A DNA stretch of 37,259 nucleotides, taken from contig JAJRPI010000084.1 of the NCBI GenBank assembly GCA_024280895.1, positions 1 to 37,259 of the forward strand, given 5' to 3'. The translations under genes and the position numbers were made by a program. The notes under the pieces were generated by a model. It had not been told where the DNA came from. It did no database searches and saw nothing but the letters and a program-made list of their open reading frames with translations. Below, piece by piece: positions 16,993 to 25,608 of this stretch (its first letter is position 1; each line of letters begins with the position of its first letter). This stretch comes from Alphaproteobacteria bacterium (GTDB lineage: Bacteria; Pseudomonadota; Alphaproteobacteria; Rhizobiales; JAKIUO01).

Positions 16993-18249
16993 TCAATGTT
17001 CGCCGGGCATCGGACCGTGTCCGCTCTCGTTCAAGGTCAGGCCGGTTTCAAATCGCGACAAGGTAAATTTTGCGGCCAAGTCATGTGGCTGGTCATTGGC
17101 GATCAGATGAGCGTAAGTCCAACCCGAGGCCGGGGTGCCCTTGAAGCCGCCATAGCACCAGCCACCATTGAAATAGAGCCCTTTCACCGGGGTCTTGGTG
17201 ATGATCGGGCTGCCATCCATTGTCATGTCATTGATACCGCCCCAATGGCGCAACATGCGCAGCCGGCCAAAGCAGGGCATGAAGGAAGCCGCGCAAGCGG
17301 CGGCACTGGTCAGGGTTTGCATATTGCCGCGCTGGGCGTAACTGTTATAGCCATCCAGATCGCCGTTGAAAACCAGCCCACCCTTGTCGGACTGCACCAC
17401 CGCAAAATGAGCTGCACCAAAACTGACGACCGTATCAAGAATGGGCTTGACTGGCTCGGTGACATAGGATTGCAGGACATGGCTTTCGATAGGTAGTCGA
17501 AGGCCAGCCATGGCACCAACCAGCGAGGAGCGACCAGCAACGCAGATCGCTACCTTTTTGGCCTTGATGGCACCAAGACTGGTTTGCACACCAAGCACCT
17601 TGCCGTTTTCGATTGTAAATCCTGTGACCTCACAATTTTGGATGACGTCAATGCCTTGCGCATCAGCACTGCGGGCATAGCCCCAGGCAACGGCGTCATG
17701 GCGTACGCTGCCACCGCGCGGTTGCAGTAATCCCCCCATAATGGGAAAGCGCGCCTTGGCGGAAGTATCGATAATGGGAACCAGTTTTTTCACATCCTTG
17801 CGATCAAGCAGAACGGCGTCGACCCCTTGCAGAGCCATGGCGTTGCCGCGCCGGATTGCGGCATCTCTTTGCGCTGGCGTATGAAACACATTGAGCACCC
17901 CGCGCTGGCTCAACATGACATTATAGTTTAGCTCGCTCGACAAGTTCTCCCAAAGTTTCAGGGAATGATCGTTGAAGGCGATATTTGCGGGGCACAGATA
18001 GTTCGAGCGCACAATGGTCGTGTTGCGGCCGATATTGCCATTGCCAAGATAGCCCTTTTCCAGCACGGCAACATTTGTGATGCCGTGATTGCGCGCCAGA
18101 TAATGAGCGGTCGCAAGGCCATGACCACCGCCACCCACGATGATCACATCATAGGCGGGTTTGGGTTCTGGTTCCCGCCAGACTTTAGGCCAGTGTTTTT
18201 GACCCGAAAGGGCATTGCGCAGGAGAGATCTGGCGGAATAGCGCATCAT
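16993..18249 (-). CDS. soxB: Sarcosine oxidase beta subunit
   Basis: 418 residues of the DadA/glycine-oxidase-like flavoprotein family. DVIIVGGGGHGLATAHYLA near residue 30 binds the FAD adenine, and the C-terminal GLYFNGGWCYGGFKGTPASG is characteristic of SoxB. This subunit carries the site of sarcosine oxidation between FAD and FMN. Its ATG at 18249 overlaps the stop of the upstream MmgE/PrpD gene as ATGA, an unusual partner for sox genes and evidence that they are translated together. Confidence 0.95.
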   Translation of the reverse strand: MMRYSARSLLRNALSGQKHWPKVWREPEPKPAYDVIIVGGGGHGLATAHYLARNHGITNVAVLEKGYLGNGNIGRNTTIVRSNYLCPANIAFNDHSLKLWENLSSELNYNVMLSQRGVLNVFHTPAQRDAAIRRGNAMALQGVDAVLLDRKDVKKLVPIIDTSAKARFPIMGGLLQPRGGSVRHDAVAWGYARSADAQGIDVIQNCEVTGFTIENGKVLGVQTSLGAIKAKKVAICVAGRSSLVGAMAGLRLPIESHVLQSYVTEPVKPILDTVVSFGAAHFAVVQSDKGGLVFNGDLDGYNSYAQRGNMQTLTSAAACAASFMPCFGRLRMLRHWGGINDMTMDGSPIITKTPVKGLYFNGGWCYGGFKGTPASGWTYAHLIANDQPHDLAAKFTLSRFETGLTLNESGHGPMPGEH

Positions 18250-19685
18250 ATTTCTCCTTGAAACAGCATGCGGATCGTGGATAGTTCATCGATTTGTTGA
18301 AGATTGTCACGCATGTTTTGTGCCCTTTGTTCGGACCAGCCCGCAAAAGCCATGCAGGATGTGAACTTCGCTAACAGGGCCTCATCGGAAAGGGGATTTC
18401 CTGGCATGCCAGTGGCCGCTTGCGTGAAATGAGCAAAACTTTGACCGTCCTTCATTGTCAAAGTCACACGGCAACATTCGGGGAAATGAGGTTGAAATTC
18501 GGGTCCGTTCAACTCATTGTCTTCGATCATTGTGACCTTGCTCATGGCATCGATCAGTTCCTTGTTTGCGAGGGTTTTCTTATTGATGTGACTTGGCCCA
18601 AGCGTGCCAAATGCGAGGATGGCGCCAATGGCAAAACCCATGGAAAACTGCGCCTGGGAAGGGGTTGCAGGTTGCGCATGCACCAAGCTGATTTTAACCA
18701 GATGGGGGACATGGCACATGACCGTTTTAATCTGCTCAACGTCCAACTCGTTTGAAGCGATTAAATATTGCGTCGCTTCAATCGCCGCATGTGCGGCTGA
18801 GTAAACGGGCACGTATTTGATGGCAATGCCAGGATCAACTAATCGCCATGTCTGGCCAAGCTCGCGAAGTCCATCCGGATTGTTGATGCCATCATTCATA
18901 AGAGCCAGAAAACCGCGGGGATCTTCAAAGGCGGTTTGCGGGGCGTCAATCCCTGCGTTCGCCAGCAACGCCGCCTCGACGCCAAGGCGCGCCGCTTGCC
19001 CAGCGATAAGAGGCTTGGCATCAGAACCAAACATGGCGCTCATGCCATTGGCCTGAACGGCGGCCAGCGCAATTGCCTTGGCCGTTTTTTCTCGCCCCAG
19101 TCCAAGCGCCTTGGCGGTGGCTGCGGCGGCGCCAATGGCCCCAAGCGTGCTGGTAGCCCACCAGCCTTTGAGATAATGGTGATCGCTCACGGTAAGGCCA
19201 AGCGCATAGATGACCTCAGATCCAGCAATAAAGGCGATGAGAAAATCCGCGCCAGAAATGTCCGCATGTTCCGCCGCTGCTAATAGGGCTGACAAGACAA
19301 TCGCTGAACCATGAACCACTCCGGCGTAGCTCGTATCGTCAAAATCAAGCGCATGAGCCGCGACGCCGTTTGCTAAAGCTGCTCCTGGCATTGAAAGGCG
19401 TGCAGTCTCGCCGATCACGCTGCAATCTCCAGAGCTATAGACGCTCGCGGCATGGGCACGGATCGATTGCGATATATGTGTCTTTGTCCCGGCTGTCGAA
19501 ACGGCAATCGTATCCATGATGCAGCGCTGCGCAATATGCCTTGCCTCTAGAGGAATATCGTCAAATACGAGACTGCTAACCCATGTTCCAAGATGCGGCG
19601 CTACATTGCTGATAGGACGATCAGGGCTCTCGTCTTCATCGTTTTGCCGATCCAGGCTCCGGCCAGTTGTATTCATGGCATACAT
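18246..19685 (-). CDS. MmgE/PrpD-family protein leading the sox operon
   Basis: About 479 residues of the MmgE/PrpD family (2-methylcitrate dehydratase, cis-aconitate decarboxylase and relatives). Family blocks include CIMDTIAVSTAG near the N terminus, HALDFDDTSYAG, and QANGMSAMFGSDAKPLIAGQAA. I take the ATG at 19685, with GAGG six bases upstream, over an open frame reaching a TTG at 19790; the longer N terminus would start inside a palindrome likely to be an operator. The reaction is not predictable from the family, and its coupling to sarcosine oxidation suggests a substrate upstream of sarcosine, but this is speculative. Confidence 0.85.
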   Translation of the reverse strand: MYAMNTTGRSLDRQNDEDESPDRPISNVAPHLGTWVSSLVFDDIPLEARHIAQRCIMDTIAVSTAGTKTHISQSIRAHAASVYSSGDCSVIGETARLSMPGAALANGVAAHALDFDDTSYAGVVHGSAIVLSALLAAAEHADISGADFLIAFIAGSEVIYALGLTVSDHHYLKGWWATSTLGAIGAAAATAKALGLGREKTAKAIALAAVQANGMSAMFGSDAKPLIAGQAARLGVEAALLANAGIDAPQTAFEDPRGFLALMNDGINNPDGLRELGQTWRLVDPGIAIKYVPVYSAAHAAIEATQYLIASNELDVEQIKTVMCHVPHLVKISLVHAQPATPSQAQFSMGFAIGAILAFGTLGPSHINKKTLANKELIDAMSKVTMIEDNELNGPEFQPHFPECCRVTLTMKDGQSFAHFTQAATGMPGNPLSDEALLAKFTSCMAFAGWSEQRAQNMRDNLQQIDELSTIRMLFQGEI

Positions 19686-19773
19686 TTGCAACCTCGCAGA
19701 TCCGATCCGCCTCGCCGCAAACGAGCGCGGTTCTTGACTTGTTGCCAATTTTGCATTGGCTCTTGATTGATTG

Positions 19774-19789
19774 TGTAACATATGTTTCA
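19774..19789. promoter_or_regulatory. Candidate operator palindrome between the sox operon and the RpiR regulator
   Basis: TGTAACAT followed directly by ATGTTTCA forms a 16-base palindrome with one mismatched pair per half. It lies in the divergent spacer, 88 bases upstream of the MmgE/PrpD start and about 60 bases from the RpiR-family gene. It resembles the TGTAAT-type palindromes of HexR, another RpiR-family protein. The link to this regulator is inferred from position. Confidence 0.45.
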
Positions 19790-19848
19790 ATAATTACTCA
19801 ATCTAAGAAACGTTTATTACATCGATTTTCGTGAGTCGATAGAAAATT

Positions 19849-20745
19849 TTGGAAATTGTGTTGCAAACATCGACATCCATACAAAGCCAGGTATTGCCAA
19901 GGCTGAAAGGGCTTAGTCCAAAGCTTCGAAGTGCGGCCGAATTTGTGCTTGCGCATCCCGATGAAATTGCCACGCGCACCTTGCGCCAGGTCGCCAAGGC
20001 CGCAGATCTTACCCCGCCGACTTTTTCGCGACTTGCCCGCGCACTGGATTGTGAAACCTATGACGATCTACGTGAGATTTGTCGCGGTGAGTTGAAGCGG
20101 CGCAATCAATTGCTGGCAGATAAGGCTCAAACGCTGCTGGACATGTCCTCAAAGAAGAGCCCGGCAGATCGTTCTGGTGTATTTTTTGTGCAGGCACGCT
20201 GCGCATTGGATAATATTCATGGGTTGATGGAAAGCATTGATTTGATGAAGCTTGAGGAAAGTGCGAAAGCCCTCGCGCATGCTCGCAAAGTGCTTTTGCT
20301 CGGCACCACAAGCTCGCTGGCCCTCGTCAATTATTTCTCTTGCATGGCGGATATGGCGTTCGATAATTGGCAAGTTGCTGGCACCAATGGCGCGATGTGG
20401 GCGACCCAGCTGTCAAAACTCAGATCGTCAGATGTGGTGTTTGTGGTGTCTCTTGCTCCCCATGGAAATCTTCCTGTTAAGGCCATGCAGATTGCTCACG
20501 ACGCGGGAGCGAAAATAATTGCCGTCACCGATAATAAAGACGCTCCCTTTCTCGAGATCGCCCATACCTGTTTCATTGTCGAGGCTCAAAGTCCCCAGTT
20601 TTTTCCGTCCCACGTTGTGCCGCTTTTATTGATTGAGGGCTTGATGGGGATGGTTGTTCGGCGCGTCGGGCAAAAAGCGGCGAGCTCTATTCGCTCAACT
20701 GAGCAAGTCGGGCATCAGTTAAAGGAGTATTGGGCGGACCAATAA
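19849..20745 (+). CDS. RpiR/MurR-family transcriptional regulator (HTH plus SIS domain)
   Basis: About 298 residues: an N-terminal HTH of the RpiR type (roughly residues 15-85, with LTPPTFSRLARALDCETYDDLR as the recognition part) and a C-terminal SIS domain (about 125-265; VLLLGTTSSLALVNYF and VVFVVSLAPHG). SIS domains usually bind phosphosugars or related small ligands. The longest frame begins at a TTG (19849); a GTG at 19858 or TTG at 19861 may be the true start. Divergent placement makes it the likely regulator of the MmgE/PrpD-sox operon. It converges with the LysR gene, 22 bases apart. Confidence 0.85.
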   Translation: MEIVLQTSTSIQSQVLPRLKGLSPKLRSAAEFVLAHPDEIATRTLRQVAKAADLTPPTFSRLARALDCETYDDLREICRGELKRRNQLLADKAQTLLDMSSKKSPADRSGVFFVQARCALDNIHGLMESIDLMKLEESAKALAHARKVLLLGTTSSLALVNYFSCMADMAFDNWQVAGTNGAMWATQLSKLRSSDVVFVVSLAPHGNLPVKAMQIAHDAGAKIIAVTDNKDAPFLEIAHTCFIVEAQSPQFFPSHVVPLLLIEGLMGMVVRRVGQKAASSIRSTEQVGHQLKEYWADQ

Positions 20746-20767
20746 CACATGGCGCGAAACTGGTAAA

Positions 20768-21679
20768 TCAGTCACCTGATCCGACTGTTCGTACCAGCCA
20801 GGACCAGAAACGTTCTGCTTCGGGATGAAGGCGATTGACACTTCGGGCCAGGCGAATTTCCAGATCAGCACAATGCTTTGCATCGCCAATCTGAACCAAC
20901 TCGTGATGCTGGAATTCACGTGTAGCGCAACTTTTAGGGAGCCAGGCTAGGCCATGCCCCTCCACTGCCATTGTTTTTAAGGCTTCAGACATTGAATTCG
21001 AATATCGCGTTTCAAATTTGTAGTCCTTGTCGAGCTCGTTGATGATCATGCTCACGGCCTTACCAAGAAACGTATCGCTGGAGTAGGCGAGATAAGATGC
21101 AGGTCGTTTTTTTCGGTCGAAGGAGTGCAGAGCTGTTCCGCTTTTATTGATTGCCGAAACCGGAATGAGTTGCTCTGTCGCTAGCTTGAGAGACGTATAG
21201 TTAGACTGATCCAGCAGGATCGGGCATTTATAGTGAGTGTAGTACAGCAGAAAATCAGAATGCTTTAGCGTCAGGGATTGCACGCAATCGTGGACATTGC
21301 CGGCTATCATTCGTGTTTTCGCGGGACCAAGCTCATGCTCGGACTGCTTTAACCATTTTGGAAAAAAGGTAAGGGCGAGCGTATGCAATGCCGAGAAGGA
21401 AATTTCAGACTTGTCATTGGATCGCTCTGCCAGGCAGGCATCTCGCGAGCGATACAAAGCTGCGATGGTTTCTTCTGCAGTGCTTCTGAGAATTTTTCCC
21501 GAGCTCGTCAGGGTTGCAGGATAAGTGCTGCGGTCCAGCAGGGGCATGCCGACCCATTGTTCGAGCGAGCGAATTCTTCGGCTAAATGCTGGTTGCGATA
21601 CATTTCTGCTCTCTGCCGCGGACGAAAAATTTCCTGTATTCGCCAAAACCAGAAAGTCTTCCAGCCAATCAATATCCAT
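20768..21679 (-). CDS. LysR-family transcriptional regulator
   Basis: 303 residues. The N-terminal winged HTH is typical: DWLEDFLVLANTGNFSSAAE, then SQPAFSRRIRSLEQWVG, followed by an effector-binding domain of two alpha/beta lobes (about residues 90-295). GGAG lies six bases upstream of the ATG at 21679. It is divergent from the aspartate-racemase fragment and, further on, from the amino-acid transporter operon, so these are its plausible targets. The effector is unknown. Confidence 0.9.
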   Translation of the reverse strand: MDIDWLEDFLVLANTGNFSSAAESRNVSQPAFSRRIRSLEQWVGMPLLDRSTYPATLTSSGKILRSTAEETIAALYRSRDACLAERSNDKSEISFSALHTLALTFFPKWLKQSEHELGPAKTRMIAGNVHDCVQSLTLKHSDFLLYYTHYKCPILLDQSNYTSLKLATEQLIPVSAINKSGTALHSFDRKKRPASYLAYSSDTFLGKAVSMIINELDKDYKFETRYSNSMSEALKTMAVEGHGLAWLPKSCATREFQHHELVQIGDAKHCADLEIRLARSVNRLHPEAERFWSWLVRTVGSGD

Positions 21680-21801
21680 TTGAATCTCCGTCTAGATTTA
21701 ACTTTATGCAAAAAACGAATTGCCTATAGTTTAATAGCATTAGACATGTGAATAGTAGGAACCTAGTCTTCAATTGTAAAGAAATCACGGAGCATAAAAA
21801 T

Positions 21802-22071
21802 ATGATCGGCGTACTGGGTGGAATGGGGCCAATGGCAACAGCCGATTTTTTGACAAAGCTTATTGGTGCAACTTCGGCCAAACGCGATAGTGATCATATC
21901 CCGGTGATCGTTCAATCACTCCCGCAATTTCCTGATCGAACCAAAGCGATATTGGAGGGTAGCCCGTCCCCTTTACCTCACATGATCTCGATGACAAACA
22001 AGCGCAAGATTGATGCTAATCTGGCTTTGGCAAATGCCTGTGTCGCACGATCATTACCAAATTACCTATAG
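21802..22071 (+). pseudogene. Broken aspartate/glutamate racemase gene
   Basis: The first 60 residues are a clear racemase N terminus: MIGVLGGMGPMATADF, then HIPVIVQSLPQFPDRT and an ILEGSPSPLP segment. The frame then loses similarity and stops after about 90 residues, whereas the family is about 230. Near 22027-22065 another frame reads MPVSHDHY, resembling the MPCNTAHY catalytic-cysteine motif, which suggests a frameshift plus decay with the cysteine lost. CGGAG lies nine bases before the ATG at 21802. Position next to an amino-acid transporter and a D-amino-acid aminotransferase suggests it once belonged to D-amino-acid metabolism. Confidence 0.7.
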
Positions 22072-22161
22072 CAATCTGTTCGGGCAGCGTAGAATAGTAA
22101 CTTTGATTATACTTTAACAACTAAGGACACAGGCAACTATTCTTGCAATAAATAATAGCTA

Positions 22162-22186
22162 ACAATCAAGTATTATTCTTGATTGT
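22162..22186. promoter_or_regulatory. Inverted repeat upstream of the amino-acid transporter operon
   Basis: ACAATCAAG (22162-22170) and CTTGATTGT (22178-22186) form a perfect 9-base inverted repeat around a 7-base spacer, with TAGCTA just outside on both sides. It could be a regulator binding site for the transporter operon or a weak terminator for the racemase remnant. Confidence 0.4.
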
Positions 22187-22224
22187 ATTTTAGCTAATGA
22201 ATACCGTTATTGTCGAAGATCTTA

Positions 22225-22239
22225 TTATAACGGTTATAA
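22225..22239. promoter_or_regulatory. Palindromic candidate operator just upstream of the binding-protein gene
   Basis: TTATAAC, a single G, then GTTATAA: a 15-base palindrome with perfect 7-base arms. It ends 16 bases before the ATG at 22256, immediately upstream of the GGGAG ribosome site, so a bound protein would block transcription or translation initiation. The binding protein is not identified. Confidence 0.4.
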
Positions 22240-22255
22240 CCAGGGAGAAGAAAAG

Positions 22256-23065
22256 ATGAAAAAACTACTGAAAGGTTCAATTGCAGCCGTCGTGTTTGGC
22301 GCCCTTGCAATGACCAGCATGGCTGTTCAGGCTGATGTGATTGATGACATTAAGAAACGTGGTGTCCTTAAAGTTGGCGTCAAGGCTGATTACAAGCCAT
22401 ATGGCTTTCGTGATCCATCGGGCAAAATTGTCGGCATCGAGCCAGAACTGGCGCAAGATGTTGCCAAGAAACTCGGCGTGAAAGTCGAATTCATTCCCGT
22501 CGTCAGCTCGAATCGCATGCAGTTTTTGCAACAGGGTAAAGTCGATTTGATGATTGCCACCATGACCGACAAACCGGCACGGCGCAAAGTCGTATCGATT
22601 GTTGATCCAAACTATTATTCTTCAGGTACCAATATTCTGGCACCCAAGAAATTTGGTTTTAAAAAGTGGGAAGACCTGCGCGGTAAGCCAGTTTGTGGCA
22701 TTCAGGGCGCTTTTTACAATAAGAAAACAGGCAAGGAATTTGGCGCGAAAATCGTTGCGTTCAAGGGAACTGCAGAAGTTTATGCCGCTCTAAAAGCGGG
22801 TAACTGCGTGGCGTTTGTTTATGATGACAGCTCGCATGTCGCCAAAACCAAATCAAAAGAATGGGCTGATTATGAAATGCCACTGCCTACCATTGATGAT
22901 GCTCCTTGGGGTCTTGCAGTGAAGCTTGGTGAAACCAAATTTCACGAAATGATGTCAGGTATGATCAAAGACTGGCACAAGTCTGGCCGTATTCTGGCGC
23001 TTGAAACAAAATGGGGTGTTGAGAATACACCTTTTGCCAAGGCCATGAACGCCAAATACAAATAG
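22256..23065 (+). CDS. Polar amino-acid ABC transporter, periplasmic binding protein
   Basis: 269 residues of the solute-binding protein family 3. A Sec signal peptide covers about residues 1-26, with likely cleavage after AVQA. The mature part begins with DVIDDIKKRGVLKVGV and contains the family motif GIEPELAQDVAKKLG. The two-lobe fold binds an amino acid in the periplasm and hands it to the permeases at 23160 and 23920. GGGAGAAG lies just before the ATG. First gene of a plus-strand operon that continues to the aminotransferase and phosphopantetheinyl transferase; the ligand is unknown. Confidence 0.92.
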   Translation: MKKLLKGSIAAVVFGALAMTSMAVQADVIDDIKKRGVLKVGVKADYKPYGFRDPSGKIVGIEPELAQDVAKKLGVKVEFIPVVSSNRMQFLQQGKVDLMIATMTDKPARRKVVSIVDPNYYSSGTNILAPKKFGFKKWEDLRGKPVCGIQGAFYNKKTGKEFGAKIVAFKGTAEVYAALKAGNCVAFVYDDSSHVAKTKSKEWADYEMPLPTIDDAPWGLAVKLGETKFHEMMSGMIKDWHKSGRILALETKWGVENTPFAKAMNAKYK

Positions 23066-23077
23066 GTGTTGCACCAG

Positions 23078-23115
23078 TTTGTGGCGGGGCGCGCATTTGT
23101 TCGCCCCGCCACAAA
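23078..23115 (+). promoter_or_regulatory. Strong intercistronic hairpin after the binding-protein gene
   Basis: TTTGTGGCGGGGCG pairs perfectly with CGCCCCGCCACAAA, a 14-base GC-rich stem with a 10-base loop. No T-run follows, so it is more likely an RNA-stabilising or attenuating hairpin that keeps the binding protein more abundant than the downstream permeases, as is common in such operons. A partial terminator is the alternative. Confidence 0.65.
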
Positions 23116-23159
23116 ATCTACTATTCTATTGTTACGGTTGAGGGGAAGGGGGTCATCAG

Positions 23160-23906
23160 ATGGAAGCCTTTTTTGAATGGTTCAAATGGCTCTATGACGA
23201 CACTGGTATAAACTTGCCGTTTATGTATGACAGTTATGATCGCGGTCGCATGATCAATGGTTTTTTCATGACCATAAAACTGTCGGTTCTTTGTTTGATA
23301 TTTTCAATCATTATCGGAATGATTGGCGCCTGGCTGCAGGCTTCGCCCTTGAAATGGACACGCCGATTTGTCGGTGGTTATATTCAACTGTTTCGCAACA
23401 CCCCCCCATTGGTACAGCTCTATTTTTTCTATTTTGCCATTGGCACCATGTTGCCCAAAGTAGCAAGCGATTATGGTGGCGAGCAACCAATGCTTGGCGG
23501 CTTTGCCTGGGCGGTTATCTCGCTCTCCTTTTTTGCCGGTGCTTTCAATGTCGAGATCTTTCGCTCAGGTATCGAAGCGGTGCCCAATTCAACTATTGAA
23601 GCTGCCAAGGCGTTGGGGTTTTCAAGGCTGCAAATCTATAAGGACATCACCCTGCCGCTGGCCTTTCGTGTTGTGCTGCCGGCCTTGGCCAATAATCTGG
23701 TCAATCTCGTGAAAACTACCACATTGGCTTACGCAATTGCCGTTCCAGAGATGCTGTATGAGGCCAACCAGATCTGGTCGGATAATGTCAACGTCACCGA
23801 GATGATGATTTTCATGCTGCTGGCTTACTTTCTTCTGGTGGGGGTTTTGGTATGGGCCATGAATCGCTGGGAGCGGTCATTAAAGATACCTGGCTACGGG
23901 GCTTGA
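23160..23906 (+). CDS. Polar amino-acid ABC transporter permease 1
   Basis: 248 residues of the HisM/HisQ family with about five membrane helices. The TM1 region GFFMTIKLSVLCLIFS is preceded by a short periplasmic N terminus, and the coupling loop EAAKALGFSRLQIYKDITLPLA contains the EAA motif that contacts the ATPase. FRNTPPLVQLYFFYF is a family hallmark. It follows the binding-protein gene and a hairpin, and its stop codon nearly touches the next permease gene. Confidence 0.92.
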   Translation: MEAFFEWFKWLYDDTGINLPFMYDSYDRGRMINGFFMTIKLSVLCLIFSIIIGMIGAWLQASPLKWTRRFVGGYIQLFRNTPPLVQLYFFYFAIGTMLPKVASDYGGEQPMLGGFAWAVISLSFFAGAFNVEIFRSGIEAVPNSTIEAAKALGFSRLQIYKDITLPLAFRVVLPALANNLVNLVKTTTLAYAIAVPEMLYEANQIWSDNVNVTEMMIFMLLAYFLLVGVLVWAMNRWERSLKIPGYGA

Positions 23907-23919
23907 GGAAATGCAGAAT

Positions 23920-24768
23920 ATGAATAAACCAGAATATAAAACAGATCTGCCGGTAATGTTGCCCCCCAAAGCGGGTGTAAATGGCAGTTTCGATTTCAAC
24001 CTCAAGCCATGGCACGGACTGTTTTTACTAGGCATTTGTGTGCTCACCTCAACAGCTGCCTATACGCAAGCAGATCCCGTAAAAGCGCCCCCGTTTGAAG
24101 TGTTATTGCGCTGGATGCCTCTCTTGCTGAAAGGCTTCATGTTCAATCTGATCATTTCCGTGAGCGCTATGGGCATTGGCACGTTGGTGGGTGCGGCCCT
24201 TGGATTGGGACAAATATCCTTGCATCCCTGGCTCAGGAAAGTCTCATGGTTCGTGACCCAGTTTTTTCGTAATTCACCCTGGTTGGTGCTGTTGTTCTTT
24301 GCGATGTTCCTGCTGCCGTTCGAATTGAAAATCGGTGGTTATACTATTCCTTTGCCGGACTGGCTGAAAGCGATTATCGGTTTGTCATTGCCTGTGATGG
24401 CCAATGTTTCTGAAATTGTGCGCGGTGCTATTGCCTCTTTGCCAAGTGGCCAATGGGAAGCCGCCGAAAGTCTGGCCTTTACTCGCACCCAGGTCTTGTG
24501 GCGGATTATCCTTCCTCAATGCGTCAAGCGCATGCTGCCGCCCTGGATGAACCTTTATTCAATTTTGACAATGGCAACTGTGTTGGCGTCGATCGTTGGG
24601 GTTTCCGAAGTGATGACATTAACAGGTCAGGCCCTGTCTGCTGAAGACGGACGCACCGATCTTTTGCTGCCGTTTTACTCCTTCATTTTATTCTTGTTCT
24701 TTATTTACTGTTATCCGATTGCGCGGTGGACAGTCTATCTGGAACAAAAATTTGCAGTTAAAACCTAG
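23920..24768 (+). CDS. Polar amino-acid ABC transporter permease 2
   Basis: About 282 residues of the same permease family, longer at the N terminus than its partner. FFRNSPWLVLLFFAMF and the EAA loop EAAESLAFTRTQVLWRIILP are present. GAGGA at 23905-23909 is ten bases before the ATG at 23920 but only one base from the ATG at 23911, so I favour 23920. It would form a heterodimer with permease 1. Confidence 0.9.
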   Translation: MNKPEYKTDLPVMLPPKAGVNGSFDFNLKPWHGLFLLGICVLTSTAAYTQADPVKAPPFEVLLRWMPLLLKGFMFNLIISVSAMGIGTLVGAALGLGQISLHPWLRKVSWFVTQFFRNSPWLVLLFFAMFLLPFELKIGGYTIPLPDWLKAIIGLSLPVMANVSEIVRGAIASLPSGQWEAAESLAFTRTQVLWRIILPQCVKRMLPPWMNLYSILTMATVLASIVGVSEVMTLTGQALSAEDGRTDLLLPFYSFILFLFFIYCYPIARWTVYLEQKFAVKT

Positions 24769-24780
24769 AGGAATTTTGTC

Positions 24781-25527
24781 ATGACGTGGAGCGAAGACCA
24801 ACCGATGGTATCCATCAAGAATTTGCACAAATCTTTCGGGGAACTCGAAGTCATAAAAGGGGTCTCCCTTGATGTGATGAAAGGCGAGGTCATTTGTATC
24901 ATTGGCCCGTCTGGTTCAGGAAAATCGACGATCATCCGATGCGTTAACGCCCTCAATGATATCCAAGAAGGGTCTATTATGGTCGAGGGCCAGGAGGTCA
25001 ATGATCCAGATCTCGACAAGCGTGAATTGCGCAAGAAAGTCGGCATGGTTTTTCAGCAATATAATCTGTTTCCTCATAAAACGGCCCTTGAAAATATCAT
25101 GATGGCTCCTCTGCTGGTTTTGAAGCAAGACAAGGAATCGGTTGAGAAACTGGCCCGTCAGCTTGTTAAAAAAGTCCGGCTTGAGGGTAAGGAAGACAGC
25201 TATCCTGGCGAGCTATCAGGTGGCCAACAGCAACGTGTTGCCATTGCCCGCTCGTTAGCCATGAGCCCGGATGTGATGTTGTTTGACGAGGTCACAGCCG
25301 CTCTTGACCCTGAAACGGTCAACGAGGTTTTGCTCACCATCAAGGAATTGGCGGAAGATGGCATGACCTGCATTTTGGTGACCCATGAAATGGGCTTTGC
25401 CCGGGAAGTTGCCGATCACATCTACTTCACTGACAAGGGTGTAATTGTTGAGCATGGTTCGCCGGCAACATTTTTTGACGATGCCAAGGATCCTCGCACC
25501 AAAGAGTTCTTGAGTCAGATTTTATAA
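24781..25527 (+). CDS. Polar amino-acid ABC transporter ATP-binding protein
   Basis: 248 residues. Walker A is GPSGSGKST (42-50), the Q-loop [15 protein letters not shown], the signature LSGGQQQR, and Walker [13 protein letters not shown], where V replaces the usual P of DEPTSALDP; H-loop VTHEM. The GlnQ/HisP group is clear. It energises the permease pair immediately upstream (12-base gap after permease 2). The upstream ATG 24781 follows GAGGAATTTTGTC at a workable distance. Confidence 0.94.
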   Translation: MTWSEDQPMVSIKNLHKSFGELEVIKGVSLDVMKGEVICIIGPSGSGKSTIIRCVNALNDIQEGSIMVEGQEVNDPDLDKRELRKKVGMVFQQYNLFPHKTALENIMMAPLLVLKQDKESVEKLARQLVKKVRLEGKEDSYPGELSGGQQQRVAIARSLAMSPDVMLFDEVTAALDPETVNEVLLTIKELAEDGMTCILVTHEMGFAREVADHIYFTDKGVIVEHGSPATFFDDAKDPRTKEFLSQIL

Positions 25528-25608
25528 GGTGCTTAATTGCCTCCTCTATACACTAAAAGAAGTTTTGCTCCTGACCCTTCTTACCCTGACCTGGAGGGAT
25601 AATAATAA

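Noticed and set aside
16972-17496. 174-codon plus-strand frame over soxB
   Set aside because: Antisense shadow of soxB; alanine/glycine-rich with no recognisable fold.
23401-23407. Run of seven C in permease 1
   Set aside because: It encodes the conserved T-P-P of the family motif, so codon constraint explains it better than phase variation.
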